This document shows positions 45,065 through 55,104 of a DNA stretch of 64,000 nt, piece after piece (position 1 is the first letter of the stretch; each line of letters begins with the position of its first letter). The position numbers were made by a program, and so were the translations under genes. The stretch is from positions 68,208,390-68,272,389 of the forward strand of contig JAVMKO010000003.1 in NCBI GenBank assembly GCA_032164245.1. The letters run 5' to 3'. This stretch comes from Sternotherus odoratus. Its lineage: Eukaryota; Chordata; Testudines; Kinosternidae. The notes under the pieces were generated by a model. It was not told the DNA's origin, made no database searches, and was given only the letters and a program-made list of their open reading frames with translations.

Positions 45065-45815
45065 TCAAATACAATCCAATGGAACACACTCTACTGTCCT
45101 TATATTTTACTGGATATTTTTATAATAAAAAAAAAGAAAAAAGAAAAAAAAAAGCTCTATCCTTTTAAATAAATTCTATTAAAAATGCCCAGGGATGCAA
45201 AACATAAGTTGTTAACATTGCATCTGTCACATTTTCAGATTCATAGAATGAAGTCAGAATTATTTTTCCTTTTAAGCAGATTAAACTATTGAGAAGTTAT
45301 CTGAAAACAGCAAAAACCTAATGCATCTATGACAAGTTATTCATAACTATAAACAGGCCTTAAAAAATTCCATTCACTCCTGGAAAAAGGAACTTTCCCT
45401 GGCAAACAAGGGGCCTTAACATCAATTTCTGTAGATTTCAAGCTTTCATTTGCTAGCTCTTATAATGGCAGAGATATCCTTTAAAAAGTCAAACGTGTAA
45501 CAGATGCAGCAGCATCTTTCCAAGTCTACAGACAGCGTCACTGTCACTACTGTTCCACAGAGTTTCGCCAAGCATCAGGAGAATAAGATTAAAAAGACTC
45601 TGGATTGCTTCTGCGCCACTATTCATTCTCTAGACAGCAGTGAAACATCATGGACTACATCCATTTTAGGCTTATTCAAAAAGAGGCAGGCATTAGAGTT
45701 ACTCATGGTGGAAGACTGAAAGGACAGACAGATGCTAGGAAATGAGCACCTGCTACCCAAAACCTCCTAGCTGCAGACAGAAGGGGTAGACATGTACAAA
45801 TCATCTCTTGCTTTA
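45065..45815. other. No recognisable feature
   Basis: AT-rich intronic sequence with an A-rich simple tract at about 45124-45154. Confidence 0.5.
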
Positions 45816-45818
45816 GGA

Positions 45819-46000
45819 CAGTGGTGGGCAAACTGTGGCCCATCAGGGTAATCCATTGGCGGTCTGTAAGATAGTTTGTTTGCATTGACCATCCACAGGC
45901 ACGACCGCTTGACGCTCCTAGTGGCCGTGGTTTGCTGTTCCCAGCCAACGGGAGCTGCGAGAAGCGTCAGCCAGCATGTCACTTCTTGTGAGCATCCCCC
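45819..46000. mobile_element. hAT element, left-end fragment
   Basis: CAGTGGTGGGCAAACTGTGG and the following GGTAATCCATTGGCGG match the left end of a familiar turtle hAT family. The right end is missing. Confidence 0.65.
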
Positions 46001-46339
46001 TCCAGCCAATGGATCCCTCGCCAGGTTTTCAGCAACTCAGTCTTCGGGGTGAGTTCCTCCTGGGCTCCAGTACAGCAATACAATTCCCTCCTCACTCATT
46101 TGGCTGTTTGAACACTATCTCCTGTCAGAAGAGAAGGGCATACAGCCAGATCCCACCACCATCCACAGCTACTAGAAGATACAAAGTGTGGTGCTGCTAG
46201 GACTCCAACTTCTAAATGACTGATTACTTTATGAAAATGGCTTAATCTCCACTGGCTCATCACCAGGTGGGCCTTGGAACCTCTTTTTGAACCCAAGACT
46301 CTTAATTAGCTGCACAGTATGGTTGTTTCATTTTAAATA

Positions 46340-46548
46340 CAGGCATCTCACGTCTTAGGAGCATTTAACATACGCGATTTCTGCTTTACACGGTCGGCAA
46401 AAAAAAAGGGAAAAATAAAAATGTAATAACTTTCTGTAGGGCGGGTGATTTCACCCACCACTGACCTCAAAGGGATTCGGCTATATGCAGTTTCCGCTTT
46501 ACGGAGTAACCGTGGAACGGAACCCTCGCTCAAGACGCAACATGACTG
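46340..46548. mobile_element. Tigger/mariner-type MITE
   Basis: Left end CAGGCATCTCACGTCTTAG and right end CTCAAGACGCAACATGACTG are imperfect inverted repeats around 209 bp; TA lies outside both ends. The interior is GCGATTTCTGCTTTAC-rich and matches its own right arm (CAGTTTCCGCTTTAC). Non-coding. Confidence 0.8.
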
Positions 46549-46869
46549 TATACTAAGATTAATGTAGAGACAACCAAACCAAAGGTGCAAGCTGTCTATA
46601 CAAGCATAGTGGCTAGGTGCTATGCACAGTGTTGCAACTTGGCACTTTTTTCTACCTGGCTGACAAGAATACACATTTATCATAATTAGAAGGGCTGATT
46701 TCCTTCATGCAAGCTTATAAAAAAAACCTGCCACGCATTACCATTGCTTAAGACTTGAGCTGTAGGTGTGTGCCACTATCTTATAAGGCCCTCAGAAAAA
46801 TCACAGATTTTTTTAAAAATCCATGCAAACATTATATGTAAATGTTTAAATATCACTGGATATGCATGG

Positions 46870-47823
46870 CGGCCAACTCTCTCCTGCAAACTTCTATAAT
46901 TTTTTCAACAGTGGGAAGAAAAAAGCAGGCATCGCTGGGGCTGCAGCCGCTCACAGAAGGTTAGCAGACTAGTTCCACCTCAGAGGGATGTAGCAGTAGA
47001 GTCCTATTCCATGAAGTTGATGTAGGGGAGAAGTGTCTTAACGATGGGCAGGGTGACAAAAGCCACGTGAATGAGCAATGAGAGCCAACTCAGTGAGTAA
47101 ATGAATCACATGGCACAAGCCAGTCTAGCCTAACCTAGGTCAGGGATCAGGGACCAGCTTTCTCCATACTCAGCTCCAGCCCAGACCTCTACTGCTGTTT
47201 TGTGTCCAGCCAACGGAGAGAGGGGAGCTGTACTGACAACCAGGCAATTGGCAGCCCTGGCTATAGGGGCAGCCCTGGCTTGCCCCTACAGCAGCCCTGG
47301 TTTGCCTCACAGGCCCATAGGAGACACCAAAGCACCAGCTGGCAAGGAGATGAGACTGAGATCCATCCCCCTCACAAAGCCACCACTGCATGGAACACAA
47401 GGTGTGGGATGGGACCCTGTCCGGGGGGTGGGGGATATCAAGGCATGAGGGATGGAACCCACTTTCAGCTCCTCACCAGTCAGTGTTACAGTGTCTCCCA
47501 CAGGCCTGTAGGGGGCCTCTGTGAGGCAGGCTGGGCCCAGATCTCTAATTGCCACATTGACAGTGTCACCCCTTCCTCTCCCTCCCCTCCCCTCCCGGCT
47601 GGACAGGAAGCAGCAGTAGTGACCTGGGTCAGAGCTGGCCCACTAACCTTCCCCCACACCCTCACCCCCATCACCACCACCATGAACAGCCACAGCGTCA
47701 GTAGGATGCTTCTACCTCACTGCTGTTGGGGGAGGGAGGAGGAAGGAGAGGGGGAATCCCAGTATTGGGCTAATTTAACAATTTCCATAGATTCCATGAA
47801 ATCTTGATTTACACAGGGCCTTA
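46870..47823. mobile_element. Possible decayed copy of the GGCCCTATC family
   Basis: The right side (AACAATTTCCATAGATTCCATG... GGGCCTTATA) resembles the right end of 26145-26795. The interior has repeated CAGCCCTGG modules. The left end was not identified. Confidence 0.3.
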
Positions 47824-49270
47824 TACACTAGAACAGAAGTCAATTTACTGATTCTAATTCATATACAGCCTATAAATTAGTCAACTTCAAAGTTGAATTT
47901 TCTCCTGTTTAAAAAAAGTCAGTATTTTCTACATTTTATTTAATCTCATTTCATGATAGTTCCACTGTAAACAGAGTTTACTATGCCAAGTCATTTAAAC
48001 ATTTTAACATTGACTGTGAGCTGCTAATAATTGCTTACTTCCAAAAACTCTTAATTAAAAGAACCTGAATTCCATCTGTTTTTACCATTTAAAGAGAAGC
48101 AGAACTACAAAATGTATTTCTCAAGTCTTATCAGCAAAAATTATTAAAAGATTGGAAAAGTTATAAGGCAAGTTATTCTTTGTGCTAAAAGATAACATGG
48201 AAATAATAGATAATTAAAGCACCCTTCTTCTGCAGAAGCCAGAAGAAAGTCACCATTAACCAAGCTGAAATAGAAACAGTTCTGATATGCAAAACACATA
48301 GCAAAGTTTCTCTCAGGGAGGCAAAAGGATTTTCCAGTATGCTCCAAGTCACTGGACAAATTGAAGTACTCTGCTGTTTACATTCCATCCCATACTCCTG
48401 ACATAGTAGATTCTCATATCTTCTTAAAGAAACTATATCAGTCTTCTCTTATTCATTAAAAAAAAATAGTAAGCCTGTTTCTTCCAGACAACCCCAGGCT
48501 CTAAATTTATGAATAGTGAAACAATTACTCAGAGGATTACATAATTACTTTCTCAGAGGAGCTTCCTTCTCTCATATGAAGCTCGAAAACTATTGAAATG
48601 TACAGCATACAACAGATTTTATTATGGGGGAAAATATGAAGCACTCATGAAGTATGTAAAATGCAAATTACAACAGAAGAGGCGTCGCTTTTTTATATCA
48701 GCTTATTTTTGCATTAACGCAACCTATCTACTTTAATAATGTAAGTTTTAGATGCATCAGTTTGCAACAGCTTCAATTACTTACCTTCCGCTGCACCTCA
48801 GGAGTGTGCAGAAAAGAACATTGAAATGCCAAATATGAATAAAGATTGCTATACTATGCTAATGGGGGGGGGGGGGAAACACCTTTATTGTGCACTTTTA
48901 CTGCAGTTTCTGCCCTCCCTAATGATAACAGTGTACATTAAATACTATACTGTTAACACACACATCTGTAAAACACAAAAATACCTGAATTCCCAAGGTC
49001 AGTATCATACAACACAAATATTTCAATGCTCTTGAATATTTGTAACAACTGATGGAAAGGAGGCCTTTTTTCATCTCCAGTGTTCATTGAAATCTTGCAA
49101 TAAAGGGTATCCATATTTAGAAAAATATGTTATCGGTAAAGAGAATGTTGGTATTTGGGGGATGTATCTTGGAATTCCCAGGCTTCTTATCTATTTAAAC
49201 AATAAGAGTATAGCTGAAGGGATAATGAAAAATAAATAGGATGTTACATTCCGAAGTGGCAGGGGCCAAC
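47824..49270. other. No recognisable feature
   Basis: AT-rich intronic sequence with a 12-G run near 48865. Confidence 0.5.
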
Positions 49271-50019
49271 ATGTGGCTAGTGGTTAGGACATTCCCTTCT
49301 GCAGTGCAGCACTATTGCCTATTGGCCTAAGCAATTTACAATATACTAGCGTAACAGCAACATAAAAACAACCCCTTCACAAGTCTGGGTGCAGAAGTCC
49401 CACTATGGAACTCTGTATTAGGAAGCCGTTTAAAGACACAGTACTTATAAATCAGCTCACTAGTCACCCCCTCAGAGACACGTATGAATTTTTTTCTCCT
49501 ATTCATTCACACACCAACGCTGCGTCTCTTTCTTTAAAGAGGCAAAACCCACCACCTCACGGCCTGGGTTACGTACAAATCCCTTTCTCCGGAGCGGAGC
49601 AGATCCACCGTGTTTTCACAGCTGCGCTTAGCTGCGGTTCACGAGCTACGACCGAGCCTCTGTGGGGGCAGCTTCCCCCGCGAGCGGCGCGAATGCAGCG
49701 ATTTCCTACCCTCCCCGGGCACCAGCCGGGGGCCCCGCTCGCCTCGCACCTGCACATCCCGACCCCGCTCTCCGCGCCCCCGCCCCACCAGCCACGGAGC
49801 CTGCAGGGAGCCGCGGTCTAGGGAGACCCCGCGGTGCCCGCCAGCTCCAGGCAGGTATCACCCCGCGCAGCAGCCAGCTCCCGGGGGGGGGGGGGCGGCG
49901 GCAGGTGAGGCACACGCCGCAGCACGCCGGGGCTGGATCACAAAGCGAGCCCTGCGGGGGGACGGTCCCCGGGCCTAGCGCCGGCGGGGGCTCCGCAGAG
50001 GCGGCGGGGGCTCGCTTAC

Positions 50020-50158
50020 CTGCAGGGGTGGCGCCGAAGACTCTCACCACGGGCACCTTCTTGGCCTGGGCCTCTCTGAAGCGGGACTGGCCGGGGTCCA
50101 GGCCGGGCAGCGGGCTGCCCATGTAGTAGTCGGCGGTCACGATCCTCACTGAGAACAT
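50020..50158 (-). CDS. REV3L: REV3L first coding exon (DNA polymerase zeta catalytic subunit)
   Basis: REV3L is the catalytic subunit of polymerase zeta, the B-family polymerase that extends from damaged bases in translesion synthesis in the nucleus. This exon gives the first 46 residues plus one base: it opens MFSVRIVTADYYMGSPLPGL and closes KKVPVVRVFGATPAG, closely matching the known REV3L N-terminus. The middle (about residues 21-32) differs more from mammals, as expected for a loop. The start is ATG at 50158-50156 with A at -3. In the same frame a TAG at 50321-50323 lies upstream with no ATG between, so this is the first in-frame ATG. The exon ends GCAG|GTAAGC at 50020/50019, a strong donor. 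The following exons lie beyond the left edge. Confidence 0.97.
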
Positions 50159-50325
50159 GTTCGCCGCCGCCGAGAGCGACCCACGCAGGGAGCGAGCGCG
50201 GAGCCCACACGGCTCCCCCGCCGCCGCAGCGAGCGCAGCCCCCTCCCTCGCGCCCGCCCGGCCGCCCGCCCGCCCGCGCGCGCACAGACACACGCGCGCG
50301 CTGAGCGGCTCGAACTGGCTCTAGA
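50159..50325 (-). other. REV3L: REV3L 5' UTR (minimum extent)
   Basis: CpG-dense sequence upstream of the start codon, with an in-frame stop at 50321-50323. The transcription start cannot be placed by eye; it may lie further right within the island. Confidence 0.6.
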
Positions 50326-50435
50326 AGAGCCTGGCCGGTCGCGAGCGCCTCATGGGCAGAGCGGTCCCTTCCCTCGGCAGCGCGGACGCCTCGGCGGCGG
50401 TACCTCCTCGGCTCCAGCTGTTGTTGCCATGATGA

Positions 50436-50443
50436 TGATGTCA
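50436..50443. promoter_or_regulatory. CRE/ATF-like site
   Basis: TGATGTCA, one base from the CRE palindrome TGACGTCA, about 280 bp upstream of the REV3L start codon and between the two divergent start regions. Function is inferred from sequence and position only. Confidence 0.4.
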
Positions 50444-50649
50444 CGGACGCAACCACTGGGGAGGGGGGAGAAGGAGGCGGGCGGGGGGATGTTTCTCCCC
50501 TTCTGCACTTCGGCACAGGGTGTTTTTTCCCGCTCCCCGGGCAGTGGAAGCCGCGCGGGATCGGTTTCTCGACGCTCGACCCTAGCGGCTGGGGGAGGCT
50601 ACGGAACGCCGAGTCATGGATCGGGCTGGGGACTCCGGGGCTAGGATTG

Positions 50650-50704
50650 GGTTAGGCTGGGTCGCGCCGCCATTTTGGATGCTGAGGCGTCTCGCTGCAG
50701 GAAG
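50650..50704 (+). ncRNA. Putative first exon of a divergent transcript
   Basis: On the plus strand, a YY1-type site is followed within 30 bases by AG|GTGAGT, a perfect donor (GT at 50705-50706). About 500 bp separates it from the REV3L start codon. In mammals a non-coding transcript (TRAF3IP2-AS1) starts divergently from the REV3L promoter, so an orthologous lncRNA is possible. No plus-strand coding frame is convincing. Confidence 0.4.
50666..50678 (+). promoter_or_regulatory. YY1-type binding site
   Basis: GCCGCCATTTTGG matches the extended YY1 consensus. Such sites often sit just downstream of a start site in CpG-island promoters and set direction; this orientation supports plus-strand transcription. 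Confidence 0.65.
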
Positions 50705-51260
50705 GTGAGTCGCCGCCCGCTGCTGGGGGAAGGGGCCGTCTCGTGCCGTTATCACGCACGAGACTGGGGAGGGGGAGCAGGAAGAAAGGGGGCGCGGGAG
50801 TTCTCAGGTAACGTTCCTGCCGTCGCGTGCGCCCCCTTTGGCTGTGCCGGTCACTGCGCGCGGCCCGCGGGAGGGGAAGCGAGCGCAGCTCTCAGCCTAG
50901 ACAAGTCCGCCGGCGGCTGGTGAACGTGCTGCTGGCGGCGGGGAGGAGCTACGGGGGCTGGGCCTCGGCGCTAGCGCCAGCCCGGGCGCGGCGTTCCGTG
51001 CCCCTCAGTCCGCCCCGGACGCGCGTCCGCCGCCTCCACGGTAGCCAGTGGCCCGGCTGCAGCGCCGCTCTCAGGCGAATGATCGTGGAGGGGGGACGGA
51101 CTTGGGGAGCAGGCTCCCTTTGCGCCGCGGGCCCCGGTCTCCTTGCGGTGCAATGATTTGCAGGGCGGCCCCACGGCTCCGACCCCCCCGCCCCCGGCCG
51201 TCAGCCGCCCACCCCGCGTCTGAGGGGCCGAGCGCCAGCCCCACTGAGCCCACCAGGAGC

Positions 51261-53218
51261 CTCCTCCCAAGGAGGAATCCAGAGCGGTGGCTGCCAGCCC
51301 AGCGAGGGAAACACCCGTGATCACGAGAGATTTATTTTTCCTTAATAAAGCCTGGGCTCGTTTTATTTGCCTGCTGGTTTCCCAGGTCTCAGGGTGTGTC
51401 CAGCCCTTAGGAAGGGTAGAAATGTAGGGGTTCTTTTAAATAAAAGCTGAGATTTTCGTGCAATCTCAGTTCCCCAGCTGGGGCTCGAGGAAAAACACAG
51501 AATATCACAAGAGTTGACAGCCCTGAAGATCCCCCTGTAAAAAGGCTATGTGTTTCCCAGACCAATATATTTTTGTTTGGTACATGTGTAGACTGAAAGA
51601 TACAGCAAATGTACAAATCTATAAAATCAGACATAAATCCAGTATGTAAAACATATGCTGCCCACTGAACCTGACTATGTTTTGTTTTTAGATTTAAACA
51701 AAAAAAACAGACCAGGCAATTCCTACCCTTCCCTTACTCTCTGAAGTTCACACATCTTGGATTGATTTTTCAGTCTGTTTCTCTATTCATTGTCTCATTA
51801 GGTCAATTTGTTTTCTCTGGGTCACTTTTCTTCCTTTATCTCATTTTCACATACATGGGAGAAAAAATAATGCTACTCAAACTTTGTCCATAGTCACAGA
51901 GAAATAGGATAGATCTGCCTGGCACATACAATTGATGTTAAGAAATTTGATACTTTGAGATCTAATAAGTATTTAAGACACAATTGAGGTGCAGTGCCCA
52001 TTTTTGTAAGAGCTTTGTTTGCAAAGGGTCATATATGGGTCATATTTTTAACTATGAGAACTAGAAATGTTTGTTTTTAAGGAAGCTTAAATTCCACAAA
52101 AACCAATAGTCACCAGGAAAGTACTGGTGAAGCATGCCATTGATTACCAGCTCAGTCTTACCCAGTTTTCATCTTCCTGTTATTGTTCTTTGAACAAATT
52201 TTATCCTCCTCCCTATCAACTACGAACTTTTCCTCATTTCCTCCCCTCCATTCACAAGGAGCCTGCAGCCATCACTATACTTTTTTCATGTTACTTTCTG
52301 AGCCTCTGCTGTCTTCCTCTTAATCTGGCTGATCTTTGCTTCCATCACATTGAGTATCCTTGCCATCTTTTCCTAACTCAGTGATGGCTTTGAGAGCTAG
52401 CTTCTTTACTTCATCTAAAAAAGGAACATGAAAGCAGCCGACAGTGTACTCTAAATCTGGAAGAATCGTTGGAAAACTGAGACAGCAAGACCAGAACAAG
52501 AGTAGTGGACGCCTAAGCTAGCGAAAGTTTCCTGTCCAAGTGAGCTGTTTCATCCACTTGACTGAAACTGCTATGAATTGCCTTCAAAAGAATGAAGTGA
52601 CTAGTTTCTTGTCCAGTTTTTAAGCATTTGCTTAACGTTTTAGTCTCCTAGCCCTACAAAACGTTCTACAATTAGCAATTTGTCTGCAACTCCCAGACTT
52701 GATGAGTTTCACCTTCTCAGATTCAGAGCACATTTCTCTCTGTTTTCATGTTACTTGTGCATTTAAGTGAAGAAGTTAGCCTCAAGGCCATCACTGACGC
52801 AGGAGTTCGTTTACAGGGATCTGAGATCCATGAATACCTGTGACAGCCCTGTCAGCCGGTGGCAGATGCAAGATCTATTCCTGGACTTCTGGATTGTAGC
52901 TTTATGTGCCTGGATAGTCTCCAGTATCTGATATACTCATGTTAGTTGAAGTGTATCCTCTAGTTCCTGAAAATTCTCACATCCCAGAGCAGTCAGTTCC
53001 AAATGGTAACATTGTGATTGGAGAAGCCTCTGCCAACTCCCCACTTCAATTCCATTCTCTGAATGATATACTCTCCCCAAGGCCATCTCCAGTTTTCCAA
53101 TCTAAAGCAAGTCATCTCCTTTGCCTGCTCTTCCAGAGTTACCATCTACAGTTGCTAGGCAGCAGCTGTGCTGCTGACCAACCATCTACATATTTGTGTG
53201 AAAATAATGAGACTTGAA
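51261..53218. other. No recognisable gene; one unassigned frame
   Basis: Mixed-composition intergenic sequence. A plus-strand frame at 52939-53217 (about 92 codons, opening LVEVYPLVPENSHIPEQ, serine/proline rich) has no domain I recognise. It could be part of an unknown exon or pseudogene, or chance. Confidence 0.35.
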
Positions 53219-53222
53219 TATA

Positions 53223-53520
53223 CAGTAGACTCTCGATTATCCAGAATTGGATTAACCAGGATGTGGATTAACCGGAATGTCAAAAAAAATGCACGCAACT
53301 CGCACGGCCAGCTCTGGCTTTGCTGCAGCCCCAAGCGCACACACAAAAAACCCCTACCAGGGCACAGGGCAGTCAGTGAACCAACACCCTTTCCCCCCCA
53401 GCACAGGATGGCTGGTGAATCAACCCCCACTCCCCATATTTCCTATAGATGGTGATTATCCAGGATTTTATTAACCAGAATTATTTTTCCCTATCATCCT
53501 GGATAATCGAGAGTCTACTG
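53223..53520. mobile_element. Tigger MITE (CAGTAGACTC family)
   Basis: Ends CAGTAGACTCTCGATTATCC and GGATAATCGAGAGTCTACTG are perfect 20-bp inverted repeats around 298 bp. TA lies outside both ends. The right subterminal sequence (GGTGATTATCCAGGATTTTA) matches the right end of the autonomous copy at 55105-57074, so it is probably a deletion derivative of that family. Confidence 0.95.
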
Positions 53521-53524
53521 TACA

Positions 53525-54535
53525 ACAGCCACTAATCAAATACAATTAAACAGCTGTACAACAAATTAATATTAGTATTAGAAATAATAGTATAGACTGT
53601 CACCGTAACTAGCTAACTACTGTCTTAAAACACAGAATTAACTCAACAGAAGAAAATAAATACAGCTGTTTATTTTTTTATTTGAACAAAAGACAGGTCA
53701 GGCAATAATTCACCTCTTCTTTGTCCCAATTAGTATTATGTACTTTATAAAAATCTATAAATGCATGTGTAGTTCACAGTAGAATATTTGTCTAAACTGA
53801 CAATGCCATCCAGAAATTCAGTCTGGGGAAAAACGGCCTACATTTAAAATGTGATGTCACTCAGAGGTATGCAAAATCCACATTATTGAGCAATATAGTT
53901 ATGTATCCCCAATTCCCAGCGTAGATACGACTAGGTGCATAGATACATCACTCATGGAAGTGGTGTTCCTGCATTGGCAGAAAAATCCCTTCTGTCACTG
54001 TTTCTATATTATGGGGATATACCAGCGTAGGTATGACACCATGTCCATGCCGGCATAGCACCCAGAGCTATAATCTCCCTCATTCAGTCCTTTACTTCAT
54101 TAAGAGCTTGATCCTACACATCCAACAAAGCTCCCACTAATTTCAGTCGTGAAAGAGCAGGCCCTAAAGAATGGGGGTAAAATTTTGAAAAAATCTAAGT
54201 GATTTGGGAGCTCCTATACCCACAAAGGAACTTAGATGTTGCAGTGTCCAGTGAGCTCTGGGATATTCTGATGTGGGTCTCCCTCAGTCTCTTCTGTTGA
54301 AGCTGTTCCACTTTATATAAATAATTCAGTGTGGATTGGCCCAGAGAGAATGAGAATGACTCTGTCATCTAGTAGCTAGGACAGTCACTTGAAAGATAGG
54401 AAACCAGGTTCAAATCCTTTCTCATCAGGTACAGTGTCTTCCCATCTTCTCGGTAAGGTCCCATACCACTGGGCTAATGGTTACCACTGCCATTGCCTCT
54501 CCAGCCCCCTTTCCCATTTTGTGTGGAATTAAGTA
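53525..54535. other. No classified feature
   Basis: Contains a possible decayed MITE at about 53920-54070 (GCGTAGATACGAC...GGAAGTGGTG) and a MIR-like scrap at about 54365-54440 (AAACCAGGTTCAAATCC). Neither has clear limits. Confidence 0.35.
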
Positions 54536-54539
54536 TGCT

Positions 54540-54668
54540 TTAATGTAGACACTACAACTGATGGGAGGGATTTTCCCATCGGAAATCCACCTCGCCAAGA
54601 GACAATAACTAAGTTGATGGAAGAATTCTTCTGTCAACCTAGCACTATCTAATCTGGAGGTTAGAACA
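54540..54668. mobile_element. Decayed Harbinger-type MITE
   Basis: TAATGTAGACACTACAACTGATGGGAGGGA and GTTGATGGAAGAATTCTTCT resemble the interior of the MITEs at 31700 and 57207. Confidence 0.4.
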
Positions 54669-54677
54669 TCTTAACTA

Positions 54678-55058
54678 CAGTAGACTCTCGATAATCGGGG
54701 CTCAGGTTAACCGGGCTGCAGATTAACCGGGATGTCTAAAACGGGTCAGCTTTGGGACTTCCCCTGCAGACTCCTGTCAGCCAGGGTGCCGCTGCCTGCC
54801 CCACTCAGCTCCCGCTACCAGCCTGGGTTCCCTACACCCAGGCTAGCGGCGGGAGCTGACTGAGGCAGGTGGTGGAAGCCCCCCATCCTCCGGTGCACCA
54901 CCACCCAGAGCAGGGCAGCAGGTGCACCACCTCCTCCCCCCCAGGGCACAGGGCAGCGAATGCACCAACCCTCCTCCCATATGGCTCTTGATTATCCGGA
55001 ATTTTATTAACCAGGATTACATTTTTCCCTATCATCCCAGATAATTGAGAGTCTACTG
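54678..55058. mobile_element. Tigger MITE with a captured GC-rich module
   Basis: Ends CAGTAGACTCTCGATAATCG and ATAATTGAGAGTCTACTG, TA outside both ends (54676-54677, 55059-55060), 381 bp. The interior 54745-54890 carries a module also found in hAT elements at 7221, 34330, 35840 and 44823 (core CTGCCTGCCCCACTCAGCTC). It ends only 46 bp before the autonomous Tigger begins. Confidence 0.93.
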
Positions 55059-55104
55059 TACAATGATCAGGGCTATGGATTTTTTCACTCCCCTAAATGA
55101 CATA

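Larger units (their letters stand above)
1..50019 (-). other. REV3L: REV3L intron 1 (5' part, runs off the window)
   Basis: The donor of the REV3L first coding exon lies at 50019/50018 on the minus strand, so transcription runs from there towards position 1. I looked for the next coding segment, which in known REV3L proteins continues with a conserved block shortly after the GATPAG sequence, and did not recognise it on the minus strand. I therefore read the whole left part as intron 1. It is filled with transposons listed separately. A short or diverged exon missed by eye cannot be excluded. Confidence 0.7.
49660..51260. promoter_or_regulatory. REV3L: CpG island with bidirectional promoter of REV3L
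   Basis: A sharp rise in GC and CpG density that is not built of transposon repeats, unlike the other GC-rich blocks. It contains the REV3L first coding exon (minus), and on the plus strand a YY1-type site and a consensus splice donor. There is no TATA box at a sensible place, as usual for CpG-island housekeeping promoters. Confidence 0.88.

Noticed and set aside
47202..47807. 201-codon plus-strand frame
   Set aside because: No known domain; overlaps an open minus-strand frame and repeated CAGCCCTGG modules, so probably repeat-derived.
50159..50293. Upstream extension of the REV3L protein
   Set aside because: The frame stays open up to 50320 but has no ATG before the MFSV start, and a stop lies at 50321-50323.
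50016..50516. 166-codon minus-strand frame and other frames in the CpG island as alternative genes
   Set aside because: GC-rich open frames in shadow of REV3L exon 1 and its leader; no domain and no splice support.
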